The position numbers and the translations under genes are program-made. The notes beneath the pieces were generated by a model that was not told the DNA's origin, did no database searches, and saw only the letters and a program-made list of their open reading frames with translations. From the NCBI GenBank assembly GCA_029207755.1, contig JARCOQ010000001.1:92429637-92493636 (forward strand): a stretch of 64,000 bases of DNA. The letters are read 5' to 3'. Origin of the DNA: Chamaea fasciata. Taxonomy: Eukaryota > Chordata > Aves > Passeriformes > Sylviidae. Within the stretch, counting starts at the first letter, position 1. Each line of letters starts with the position of its first letter. Of the stretch, positions 34,444 through 45,405 are shown in pieces.

Positions 34444-37400
34444 GTGAGTGACTGTCTAAAGATGCACAGACAGCCAAAATAATAAAAAAAGTACTATTTG
34501 AAATTTTATTTACTATTTCTTGTAGTGCCTTTTTAGAAACTTGAATACAGTGTTTTTTTACCTGTTCGTACCTTTTTCATTTGTTTTTGTATCCAGACAG
34601 TAGACTCCATTTCTACTCTTTTTTTTAAAAGAAGTTAAAACTTTTCCATGTTGCCAGAGTCATAGGAATTTTCTCAGATCTGGGTTCTTCAGTTATTTTG
34701 TAGTGAATGTTGCAACGTCACTGGGTGGCTACATGAATTGTAACCAGTAGGAAAAAAACAAATCAATGTTTGCATTGCTGCTGTGTTTTGGGGAAAAAAA
34801 AATGGCAGTGTGTAGTATAGGTGTATGTAACAAGCTCTAGATCTTAAGTATAGTGAGAAGAATATAAAAGGAAATTGCCTGTATTTTTATAAGCATGACT
34901 CTTATGTTTGCTATGGTTAATATCCAGTGGGTTTTGCCCTCCTGCGATACAGTGTCCTATGCGTGAAACTCGTTCACTTGGCTGATCTTTGGCCTTGCCT
35001 TGCTGTTGGTTGATCTTTGCTGTCTTTAGGCAGTCAGCTGTATTTTCCTTGTGCACACCAGGGGTAAATACTGCTCCAGTGCTCTCAGGCCAGATTCTCT
35101 CCCTGTTTTATGTCTGCACTGCACCATGTCATGGACAGGGATGCTCTCAAACCCTGCCTAACTCTAGTTTTTGGAACCAGCAGAAATTTGCCTGCTTTGG
35201 TACACATTCTTGCAAGCACATGCAAGCTGTGCTTGCTGATTGCATTGTCAGTGATGACAATCTTACAATCCCATCCCCCTGGCCTTGAGTGTTTGTGTAG
35301 TCCCATGGGACACCATGCTGAGATGCTTTTGGGATGCTCAGTCCTGGGGTGTGCTGGGCCATGGCAGGCAGTGTGGGCATGCTTCCTGCCGTCTCAGGCA
35401 AGTAGGTGCACCCACAAGTGGGATCTCAGGAGGAGCACAACTGGGAAAGTGCAAGAGGGATTTGGTGGGAACAATATAGGAGCTCCCCCTTGCTTTCCTT
35501 GAAATGGATGCTAATGTTGCTTAAAGACAAAAAAACCCAAATAATGCAGTAACAACAAAAACCTAATGGCACACCTTTGGGAAGTCCCATAAGAAAAGAA
35601 AATGTGACAGATGCTTTCCATCTTAAATAACTTTATTATTTTAGTGGAAGAATGCAGTAGATACTCATGTTTCTATCCTGCCAGTATGTGAGGTACTGGT
35701 ATTGGTACTGGTATTATGTCTGTTCTGTGTAATCCCTGACATTTTCTAATGTGCAAGTATCACTAGTTACTGAAAACTAAAAGTTAAGTATAGAACTAAA
35801 GCCATCTGGTAGTTCAGACAGAAAAGTTAGATAATTAGCTGTTCTTGTCAAGGGACTGTGATTAAAATAGGCCATGTTCATAACATTGACTAGTTTGCAA
35901 GGGACTTCCTGGAAGCCACCTGGGATAATGATAATGAAAAGAACAAAATTAAAAAGGAGGGGGAGGTGGTGCCATTATAGCTCATGATGGCTTTTGTAAG
36001 TGAATAAAGTCAGCTTTTACCTTGAAGACTGCTTGCTATTTTGGTACTTAGGAAAGAAACAATTGAGTTTTCTGACTGTTTGGCAATGTGCTGTCATTAG
36101 GTCAGCCAGGTTACTGCTGGAGATCCTTATTATTTCTGTGTCAAGCTCTGGCTTCATTGCTCACGTCCTTATTAACTTGTGAGTGCTGTTGGCACAGCTC
36201 ATCTTCACAGGCCACTCTAATCTGTGTAACCTGATGGCTCCTGCTCAGGGATTTTCTCCCTTTGGGGGAATCAGTGCTATTAAGAAACACCAGAAGAGGA
36301 AAAACCTCAGAAAAGTATTACTGCATCATTCTTTGTGAGCTGATGATTGCAACGTGCATAGCAGTGTTAGTGCAACATGAATTTATATTAATAGATATCT
36401 CTTAAGGAATGAGCTGTTTAGCAAGCAGCGCTTAGAAGGGAACCTCTTTGTGTAGTGGGAAGAAGGATCTGTGTAACTTTGGCAGCTCCAGCCCACCCTC
36501 TGGCACTGATGTTCCCTTTGGCCTTAACTGCTGAAGTCTTGTCCTCCTCATTCAAGAAGAGAGCAGCAGGGAAACCTCCAAAGGCTGCACAGCACTTGCT
36601 CTTTCCTGTATGTGGATTCCTTAGTGGAATCTACTACGTCAATGTGATAATTTTAATCAGTGAAGTCTGACCTGAAGCATCTAGGTAGTGTCTCTTTGAG
36701 AGCACACTATTGAGGGCAGCTATGTTAAATGCACTAGTAGGATAAAATAAATGTGTAATGAGAATGCGCCATCATTTGTGTGATTTAATTAAATATATTT
36801 TCACTTCATACTGATAGAAAGCCTATATCTAAATCAAATTTATTGAAATTTAATTGGCTTTTTTTTCTTTTAATTGGCAGCTCCTACTTATTTAACAATT
36901 CTAGTAAAGACCTGTTCATGCTGTTTCAGAGGCTTTTAAGAATTTCAGTGTGACTGTAGTATTTTCTCGGAGAGAATGTGCTGGAAATCTATTGTAAATG
37001 TAACCAAGTTCAATACTTAAATTAAACTATGGGCAAGAGTTAAAAGTACTCTGGGTTTTCTGTGCTTAGATTCTCCTAAAAAAAATCTGCTTCTAAATTA
37101 CTTTCATTAAATGAAGCTTTTATGTCTCTTTATTCCTTGATTAAGAAAGCAATGATTTGAAAAATTCCAGATATTGAGGTCTCAAAAGTGTCAGGGATGC
37201 TCAGCTTCAGAAAGCATAAGTAAATATTTCAGTGCAATATGCTCAAAATAAATTGCTGTGAATGCTTGTGGATATACAAATATTTCTGATCAGTTTAATG
37301 GGTCAAACTTTCACATAATTAGAAAGGTGCTTATTGTACTCATGCACAATCAAGTTAATAATATCTTACTGCATTCTATGTAAAACAGGAGTGTGATGCA

Positions 37401-40062
37401 TCTGGTGAATGTTTATCTAAAGCTTCTTGTATGAAGTGTTGAATATGAACACTGCTTTATGAATTTTCTTTTCCTTTTTTTTTTAATACTGAGAAAATTA
37501 AACTATTAAAAACTGCTTTTGCAGAACTTTCTTGAATACCCTCAAAAGCAGAAAATCCAGATTTTAGATTCCAAGTGAAGGTTGTCACTCATGTTTTAAG
37601 TTCTGCCTGCTTGTGACGTGTTTCAATAGCTACACTTGGTGACCTGATGACCAAGATTCTACTTTCTAATATTTTTTTTTGTGACCGTCTCTTCCATTAT
37701 TTCCAGTCAAACAGTCTGACTTTCCAGCATTCTTCACACTTCTGTTGTTATTTATTTAAGCAGGAGAAAATTGACTGAGAAGTTGACAACCAAGGTGAAG
37801 CAAGAGCAGGCTTTTCACTTGGTAATGTTATAACTGGCTTCAGATAAGTCTTGCAAATGAATAAGTTACTGTCAAAGGTATGAGATAATAGAAAGCCTGG
37901 GTTGCTGGGGTTAAGCACTATGAAGTCTGAATGACCTCTTGGTGGCAGTTCAGTGGAGTAAAATTTGATCTGGTTATAAAATTCAGATTTTTTTTTTAAA
38001 AAACCAAAAGATTGTTATGTGGTATGATAAACCATCAGAATATTCCTCTCCCCACTAAATTGTATCCCTCTAATGTGCCAGAGTTTTTTTGCATCTGCTC
38101 TTTGATTGAGGTGTCTGATTATAGATTTTTGGTTTGTCCTTTTCTCTGAGCAAGTTGGTGAAATTCAGATTTTCCTGCAGATAAGCTTTTGGCTTTTCAG
38201 TTGCTTCTGCCTTGCAAAGAAATTAATTCCTTCAAGCCAGTGAGTCTGCAGCTCCAGCTGTGACTGTAGATGAATGTTCTTGCAGGGTCATGTACTGTGG
38301 CTCTGAACCTAAATAAAAGGATTAACAAGAGTTCACTTGGAGGAAAAACACTTAATTTCACTATAATAACTATGAGGATCCATAGGGAAAACCAATAAAG
38401 CTTTACTATTAAAATTGTTAACAAATGATTATTCCACCCTGACCCTCTCTTCCTGCTGCTGTTGTACTTTTGAACAGCAACAAATGATGGGATTGACCTA
38501 GTTCACGATAGTGCTTTAGTCCCTGGCCTAAAAATGATCTTTTTCTTGTAAGATAATTCCTAGTCTAGTTCTTTTGAGAAGCATTGATGGTATTTATGAA
38601 GGAAACAATGTTTTCTGATGCATTTCACACAATCTTCGGCCCCAAAACTTTGCTTTGTGTGACGGAAGAAGTGGCATCATGTGGACAGTGATGCTGGAAC
38701 TGGCAGGCAGCAATACCCACAGGATACATCTGATTGCTCTAGAAGAGCATGACTGACTTCCATGGCTAGCACAAACAGCTGTTAATGATTTCTGGCAGAA
38801 AAAGGGGATTTCTAGGGTGAGCAACTCTCTTCAGTTTCATGTCCAGGACCTCATTGTCTCATCTCCAAGTGGCACCTCTGCTCAGGAATGGGGGAGAGCA
38901 GAGGGGCTGCTGGCAGGGGCTTCCTCACTCAGTAATATCTCAGTTGGCTGTTGATGACTGTGGTACAGCTGCTTTTCACTCAAGCAAGTGGTGTAAAGGG
39001 TGACACCACTGCTCAGGGCAATGGTCTGATCCTTCAGGGCTCTCCTGTCTCTGATGGAGATGCAAGGAGAGGGTGGAAGGATTTTGATCCTAGTGATCTT
39101 GACTCTCCCCCCAGCATTTTAGGACTTCCAGCCTCAGGCAGCACTATTGACTGAGTAGACAAAGCAATACTTGTATCCATTTCCTTTGGAAGGAAGTCAG
39201 GTAATTAAAATTGACTAATGTGACTGCCCTGATTGCCTTATGAAATCAAACAGATGAAAGTTGTCTAATTTTAAAGGTTAAATCTTGATATTAGCTTTGT
39301 CTTTTGCTTCATTTGGGCTTTGGAGGTTGTGAACAAGTTCTGGTTGGTAGGTTGGTGACCATCATGAGCCCCTGTCTAAAAAATGCCACAGTGCCCATCT
39401 GGGTTACCTGCTGGGCGCTCCTGATGTTGAAGCCAAGGTATGAAGGCTGATCTCCCCAAAAATGGGCTGAGGTTCTGCTTGGGCCCACACTTAGAACATA
39501 GAGCTGGAAAACATTTTGGATTCTGTCTTGTGCTTTTGTGTTCCTTTTTTTACTTCAAAGATTTTGCCCGTATGAGGCATTTTTATGCACCCACTTTATA
39601 TTTTCAAAGAAATATAACTTTTAAAAGTATTCATCGATCTGTCTTTCGTCAGTAGGTAACCTAATACTTTTTTCTTTTTTCAGAGAAAAGAAAAATGTAT
39701 GAATAACATTGTGCTTTGTTTCAACAATGTTTCCCATTTGTGACCAGATGAGTCACACTCAACTTTGACTGGTGACCTACTCTTTTTATTTCTCTCCAGT
39801 TTTCTTGCTTGCACACTCAGGAATGTGTTTTTCGTTTTTTCCCCTCTTCATGATTATTTTGTGGAGCACCTTCTGAAAATGTAGAGACTACCAACAGTCC
39901 ACAAGGATAGCCTAGGAGCCACAGTCTGAGTGCAATTGCACATGAACTTTTGTTCTTCTCTGTACCCTTGCTCCAACACTCTTTGAACCAAATGTTTTTG
40001 CTGGTGTCTTGTTTAATACAAGTGGCAATTATCCTCTAAAGTTAGGAACTGCAGTTAAATAA
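34444..40062. other. Single-copy DNA, no gene seen
   Basis: About 5.6 kb. A locally G+C-richer part at about 35000-35500 produces a 130-codon frame (35110-35502) that I do not recognise. The stretch at about 36760-36900 is A+T-rich, with the palindrome TTTAATTAAA at 36784-36793 and TAATTGG twice (36851 and 36871). It resembles a homeodomain-bound conserved noncoding element, but this needs comparison with other species. Confidence 0.5.
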
Positions 40063-40296
40063 ATGAGGTATGCTCTTCTATCAACAATTTTATTTTTTTT
40101 AATGGCTTATGTCCAGGTAAGCAGCTTGTGCTTTAGAGATGCTCCTGTTTTTCCTACATTCTTCAATGATGCTGGCTCTCCTTGCAGAAATTGCAGAGAT
40201 TCTGTTGGACGAGACTGGAGTTTTAATAGTACGTTTTGTGGGAAAAGTTGGCTGATGTTTTGGCTGGATTTTCAGAACTTTAGAGTTGTAAGATGA
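40063..40296 (+). CDS. Hypothetical 77-residue secreted-like peptide, doubtful
   Basis: An ATG-initiated frame whose first 21 residues look like a signal peptide: Met-Arg, a hydrophobic core (LLSTILFFLMAYV) and small residues before a plausible cleavage after Ser-Ser. The rest has four Cys (23, 41, 44, 59) and one Asn-Ser-Thr glycosylation site at residue 55. The start context (A at -3, A at +4) is only moderate. A donor-like CAG/GTAAGC lies inside the frame at codon 18, so this could also be a short signal exon. I recognise no family, and the Cys spacing does not match avian beta-defensins. T-rich DNA often gives hydrophobic N-termini by chance. Confidence 0.15.
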   Translation: MRYALLSTILFFLMAYVQVSSLCFRDAPVFPTFFNDAGSPCRNCRDSVGRDWSFNSTFCGKSWLMFWLDFQNFRVVR

Positions 40297-41954
40297 GAAT
40301 TACAGATCAAAGCCATTGCAGGTAATGATACAGCTGTCAGGTGTCTCTGTATATGTTAGGTCTTCATTGGCTCATTGTTGAATTCACACTAGCAGTATTT
40401 AAACATGAATAGGGAACTGTAATTCAGGGTCTCCCACCACTATGTGTAGCTTGAATGTACACCAAGTTTATGAGATGCTTTCTTCATAAGGCTAACTTAC
40501 ATCTACCTGATTGATTTATTGATTTGATTTGTAAACAGAACAAATGTGAGAGGAGTCACTAATGAAATATGAATATTACCTGATCCTGCTGTATTTTAAG
40601 TTATTTCTAAACACAGAGGTACACTGAAGCCTCTGCTGCATAACTGGGTGTGAGGTTCTCTAGGCTTTTAGACAGTTGTGTAAAATTGGAGTGATGTGAA
40701 AAGACATAAAATAGAAAAGTTAATATTAGATAAAACATTTCATGTTTTGTAGATGATGAGATGGGTATCTGCTTGTGGATTTTATAAGCTTCATCTCTTT
40801 GTAAATGAAATACAGGCAAACACGGTTGTAGCCCTGTCCTGAGTTCTGCTTTGCTAAGCCTCACTTACTGGAGTAGGCAGCTGGACTATCCATGAGAAGC
40901 AACTGCATTGAAGCAGCAGAAATCAGAATGTTCTTCCATGTACAGCAGACTGCTGGAAATTGAGTGGGACCTATGTGGAGATTGCATTGTGTACCTTAGA
41001 TCTGATGAAGATAGTTTTATAATGTGCAACAGGAAGGAGATGTGGGTTGTAGATGTAGTTCACAATAAAATATGCTGTCCTTTGTAAGAACAGACCCATC
41101 TGTGTGCTGTTATGAAGAAGGACTTTTCCTGTGCCCTAGAAAGCATGTTTTGTCCACAAAGTTCATGGTGCTATGCTTGCAGACATGGGAGTTAACTGCA
41201 GTATGTGAAATCTGAAAGGTTACTTTCCTGACTGCATCGTTACTCTATTACCCAAGCAGATGGATGTAACACCAGCAGTACACATTTTTTCCAATTCAGT
41301 ATTTGACTTATAAAAAGACTTTGCAGAGATACCATTTAATTGATGTAAGTTGCAGAGCTTTTTAATGTATTCATGTTGTGACTCTAAAGTCAAAATGCAG
41401 CACTACACATAGCTGTGTCCAGAATTTTAAAGTATTCTTTGTAACTGGACACTTGAACACAGAGCTTTCCAACTGAAAAGAAAGGAAAAATATTAAGGAA
41501 AGGTGTATTTCACATTCAACGTAAGTAATTCTTTCTATAAAATGCAACCATAATTTGGAAATGTAATTTCTTTTTCTGTGAGAACTGAAAAACTTCTCCA
41601 CGACTACTGTGAATTAATATCAGCAAATGAACATGTAGATGTAGCATAGGTGCCAAATCATCAAACAAACTGTGGATTACTGTTTCTCTTTTGATTCTTC
41701 TATTTTTACATGTCATGTTGATTTTTTGATCTATTATTAGTCTTGTTAGTAATTATGTTACTTGTGGTTCTGATTCTGCCTCAGCAGAACGTATCACAAC
41801 TTTGAATGCCTGGAGAAAGTCTAAATCATTGGAACTAGAAAAAATTCCTCGCAAATTGAATGCCACACTGAATTTTGAAGTATTATTGTTTTATTTGCAA
41901 TGGATTTGGTGGCTTTTACATTGTGTAACATGCTCTTTATTTTTAAACACTTAG
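40297..41954. other. Single-copy DNA, no gene seen
   Basis: About 1.7 kb with no transposon, simple repeat or gene recognised. Confidence 0.5.
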
Positions 41955-42040
41955 GAGTTTACCAGATCTTTTTATGTGGTTGCTGGAGCATTGCCCTGGG
42001 ACAGCAGTAATGATGGATGGATGAGCAGAACACACTTCAG
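41955..42040 (+). other. Candidate internal exon (86 nt) with strong splice sites
   Basis: Upstream is a pyrimidine/T-rich stretch ending in ACACTTAG. Downstream is a near-consensus donor CAG/GTAAGAAAT. The 86 nt are open in frame 1 (28 codons, starting EFTRSFYVVAG). In the frame that would continue from the 34407 candidate they reach a TAA at 42008-42010. I do not recognise either peptide. This is the best-scoring acceptor/donor pair I noticed by eye on the + strand, and it fits a noncoding-RNA exon as well as a coding one. Confidence 0.28.
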
Positions 42041-42671
42041 GTAAGAAATCAGATATATGCCGTTTGGTGTGGCTGTTCATTAACCTTCCTCAGATTATTT
42101 TGGTTCAGCTTCAATAGTAGCAGCATTACACCACTAAAATTCACTGAATATGAAATATAAATCTCTTGTCTACATGAATGTTTACATATATCTCTCTGTA
42201 GATCAGTGTCAGCAGGTTTTTTGTTTTCCTTCTAGATTTGGTAACCCCGGTAACAGATGCTGCTGCTCTGTTACAGTCTTTACCCTTGCTACTATAAAAA
42301 TTTCCATAAGAATTTTATTTTACATTGGTGGTCACAACTATAGGTCTGAGTATGAGAATAATTTCAGAATTTCTTGAGTGGTGTAGGTAACTTAACTTGT
42401 TCTTTAAGGCTGTACCAATTCAGGATACAGTTGTCAAGTTTTTGGTATCCTTGGTGGTTAATGCAAGTTGTTAAAGCCTGCACAAAGGCAAATAAAAGTT
42501 GGTATTGATTTTAATGCTTGCTGTGCTACAGACTTCCTGGGAAAACATGGACAAAATCTTTAGTTTCCATATCAGTGGGAACTAAGTGGCTACATATCCA
42601 TATGCTTGCATTTCTGGTAGAGAAAATAGTGTGTCCAGTGTACTTTTTTTTTCACAACTCTGTTATACCCA
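42041..42671. other. Putative intronic single-copy DNA
   Basis: Follows the donor at 42041. No gene or repeat is recognised. Confidence 0.45.
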
Positions 42672-42715
42672 GGGCTATATCAGAGCTATATATGGGCTAT
42701 ATCAGGGCTATATAT
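42672..42715. repeat. Tandem repeat: 11-bp unit x 4 (22-bp x 2)
   Basis: Two 22-bp copies of GGGCTATATCAG-G/A-GCTATATAT lie head to tail with one mismatch. Each copy is itself two 11-mers (GGGCTATATCA and G-A/G-GCTATATAT). The array is perfectly phased. Confidence 0.93.
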
Positions 42716-43980
42716 GCTTTCTGTGTGCCTGAGGATAACCTTATTGTGCTGGCAGTGTAGAGCTGCCAGGAGCCAGTGCTCCAAAGTGAAGCTGGGTACT
42801 GCTGAATGCACATTTTGGCTACAGTGAAAGGCTTGGGCTTATATGTAAGTGCTGTTTTAAGTCACATGTGGGCTTCAGTATCTTTGGGCTTCTACTGCCC
42901 TCTTCTCTTATTCCTTTGTGAGAGCTTTGTGAAGACAAACATGGTGGAGTGTTGTGTTCAGGTTGGAGCCAGATGTGTAGGTACAGTGTTAAAGAATTGT
43001 CTTCAGGCAAGAACACAAAATATACAAAGGAATTGCCCAATTACCCTGGAGTTTACTTTATTCTCCAGCTAGCAGGATGAAAAAGAAAAAATGTAGAAAA
43101 GACATCAAAATGTCAGCCTCTGTGGATCAAGGACCAGGTTAGGCTAGAGATTTAGGGAAGGTGTAGCAGCCTCTTGTCCCATGGAATGACTGACAGCTGG
43201 TGCTGAGAGAGGAGAGTGGAGTATGTGATTGCTCCCAGATCAACCTCTCATGCTGCATAGTCTGTGCTGTCTTCTTTGTTGAGTAGTCTTGGCTATGCTT
43301 TCCCTTTCTGTGGATTTGTGAGATGATGTTTTTGATCTTAGGTGGTCTTTGAGGCTTTGCCCCTTTGTACAGTTCCAGATACCCCAGCTGAATTCTGGGA
43401 GGGAGGAAGCAAGTAGTTCCTGAAGTTAGTTTTGTACCTCCTACTTGCTAATTTCATTTAACGTGGGGACTGGGTTGATATGCCAGGAGACTCGGGAGCT
43501 GAGCTGAGCCTTTTCTGCTCCAGTGGGGTGGTAGAAAAGGATGATGGGTGCAAAGCTTTAAAGAGAGTTTAAAAAGCAGATAAACTAGAATCTCCTTGAA
43601 GTGAAATGAATCTGCAGGCCTCCTGTGGCCCTCCCACTGCTTGTGCCTTCCTAATGAATAGGTTTGAGGCAGCTGCTCAGACCTGTCTTGCTTTCACCTT
43701 TTAGTTATTTCCCATTAATTTAGTAGTAATTTGAGGTTTATGTTCTGTACCTCCTTGAGTTACAGAAAGCAACAGAGAAGATGCTATGTCATCTGTTAAG
43801 CAGTCATCCTGCCATTTTTTTTTCCTGACAGGATTCAAGATTGTGTGGAAGAAACTACCATAAATTTAAAATATCCTGGGGATACATACTCAGTGGGTTG
43901 AGCCTCCCAGCAAGACATTAAAATATAGGACTATTAATCAGAACTGAACTATATTTTTTCTTATTGTTTTTCTTTTGCAG
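42716..43980. other. Single-copy DNA, putative intron
   Basis: No gene or transposon seen. It includes a second acceptor-like site (ttttttttcctgacag) ending at about 43831, whose open frame closes after about 23 codons. Its 3' edge is the pyrimidine-rich acceptor before 43981. Confidence 0.45.
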
Positions 43981-45405
43981 ATTTAAAACATTGCTTTTGG
44001 GTTCACGGAAACTTTAGATGGACTAAAAGAATGAAAAAAAAGGAATGGCCCAATGATGCCTTTGCAGCAAAATCATTGCACTGAATACCTGACTGTACAT
44101 ACTGCACCTGATGTGTTGAGGCTATGGAAGGAAGTGTGAATATTGCATAAATCTACCTGACTTGCTTAGATGGAGTCTCAGAAAAACGCTATGCAATATA
44201 TGTGATGTTAACTATTTTGATAGGATTGCTGAACTGGAAAAGGCTGAAGGTGGGCCTCTTCAGTCTGAAAACGTAAAATTTGAGACTGTGAATGTGTTAA
44301 CTACAGAATTCAGAATATGACACTTATCAGTGTAAAGGCATTTCGAATTCTGTAAAAGCAAGCAGAAACTAAAACAGCTTTTAGCTAAAATCTTAGAGCC
44401 AGTTGAAGGAGAATAATTTAATTATACTGATTCTCCTTCTTGGCAGAGAATATTTGGGAGACAGAATTATGCAGATGGATAGAAGTTTGGTTTATTTTTG
44501 CTCTTGATTTTTGTTTTTGTTAAAAACAGTGGAGATCTTGGACTTCATAAGTGATTACAGAACCAGAGGAATGTTGTAAATTTTTTTTCTGCCCCAAGTG
44601 CTTTTATTTTCCCTTCTGTGTCTATATTTGAGGCTAAATCCTTGTGAGATACCGGGAAAATTGGATGTAGCATATCATTTAAGGCTATTTCACTTGAGGA
44701 TGACTCTACTGTGTGCATTCTGATGACTCATGGAAAAACATGTAAAAGACTTTGAAGCCAGAGGAAACTTGCTCACTTAGAGGTAACTCTTGGGCACCTT
44801 GTTCCTCAAGTCCCCAGAAAACGGGCAGAGGTTTTCCCCTTAATCCCTTTTGTGAGGCTGATGGACTGTGAACTTGCTTGTGGTATAAAATGACCAGGTT
44901 TTCTCCATTTAATGGAGACCTAAAAGAAGGAACCTCAAATAAGAAAGCTTTGCAATACTAGGACAGTGGGTGAACTGTTTGCTTGTTGTTTTAAGGCTTC
45001 AAAAGGAAGATATGATGGGGAGGAGGTCAAATTTGCTTTGTTTTCCTGTACAGAAAGGAGTGGCTGAGAAAAATGTGTTGAGAGAGTTTGGAAATGGAGA
45101 AAGTGAATTCGACAATTTGATTACACTAAGGAGAATAAGGCTTATCCACAGATCCTCTGGATGCATGTGAATATGTGGAGGTGGATTGTTTCTTGCCAGA
45201 GATCTATATAAAATTGTAAAAACAGAGCAGGGTTGTTTTTTTTATTTTAATATTCTTTTCTTTTCTTTTTTTTTTTTCTGTAGCAGGATATAACTAGATT
45301 GTAAACTTTGGCAGGACTCAATATCTGAATGCTCCTTGAAACTCTGACAATGTTTTTGTAAAACTGATTCTGGAACTGGAATAAATGAGAGATTTTTTTC
45401 TATAG
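43981..45405 (+). other. Candidate terminal exon of a noncoding or unknown transcript
   Basis: A very good acceptor (ttcttattgtttttcttttgcag) precedes 43981. No convincing donor follows, and an AATAAA polyadenylation hexamer lies at 45380-45385 with T-rich sequence after it. Spliced from the donor at 42040, the + frame closes within 12 codons (SRKL-stop). Another frame of the same stretch is open for about 33 codons. With no long frame this would be mostly untranslated. Acceptor, hexamer and T-rich downstream context are all common motifs, so the call is tentative. Confidence 0.2.

Noticed and set aside
35110..35502. 130-codon + strand frame
   Set aside because: Overlaps equally long frames on the other strand in locally G+C-richer DNA, with no family resemblance.
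43832..43901. Acceptor tttttttttcctgacag with an open frame behind it
   Set aside because: The frame closes after about 23 codons and no usable donor lies before the stop.
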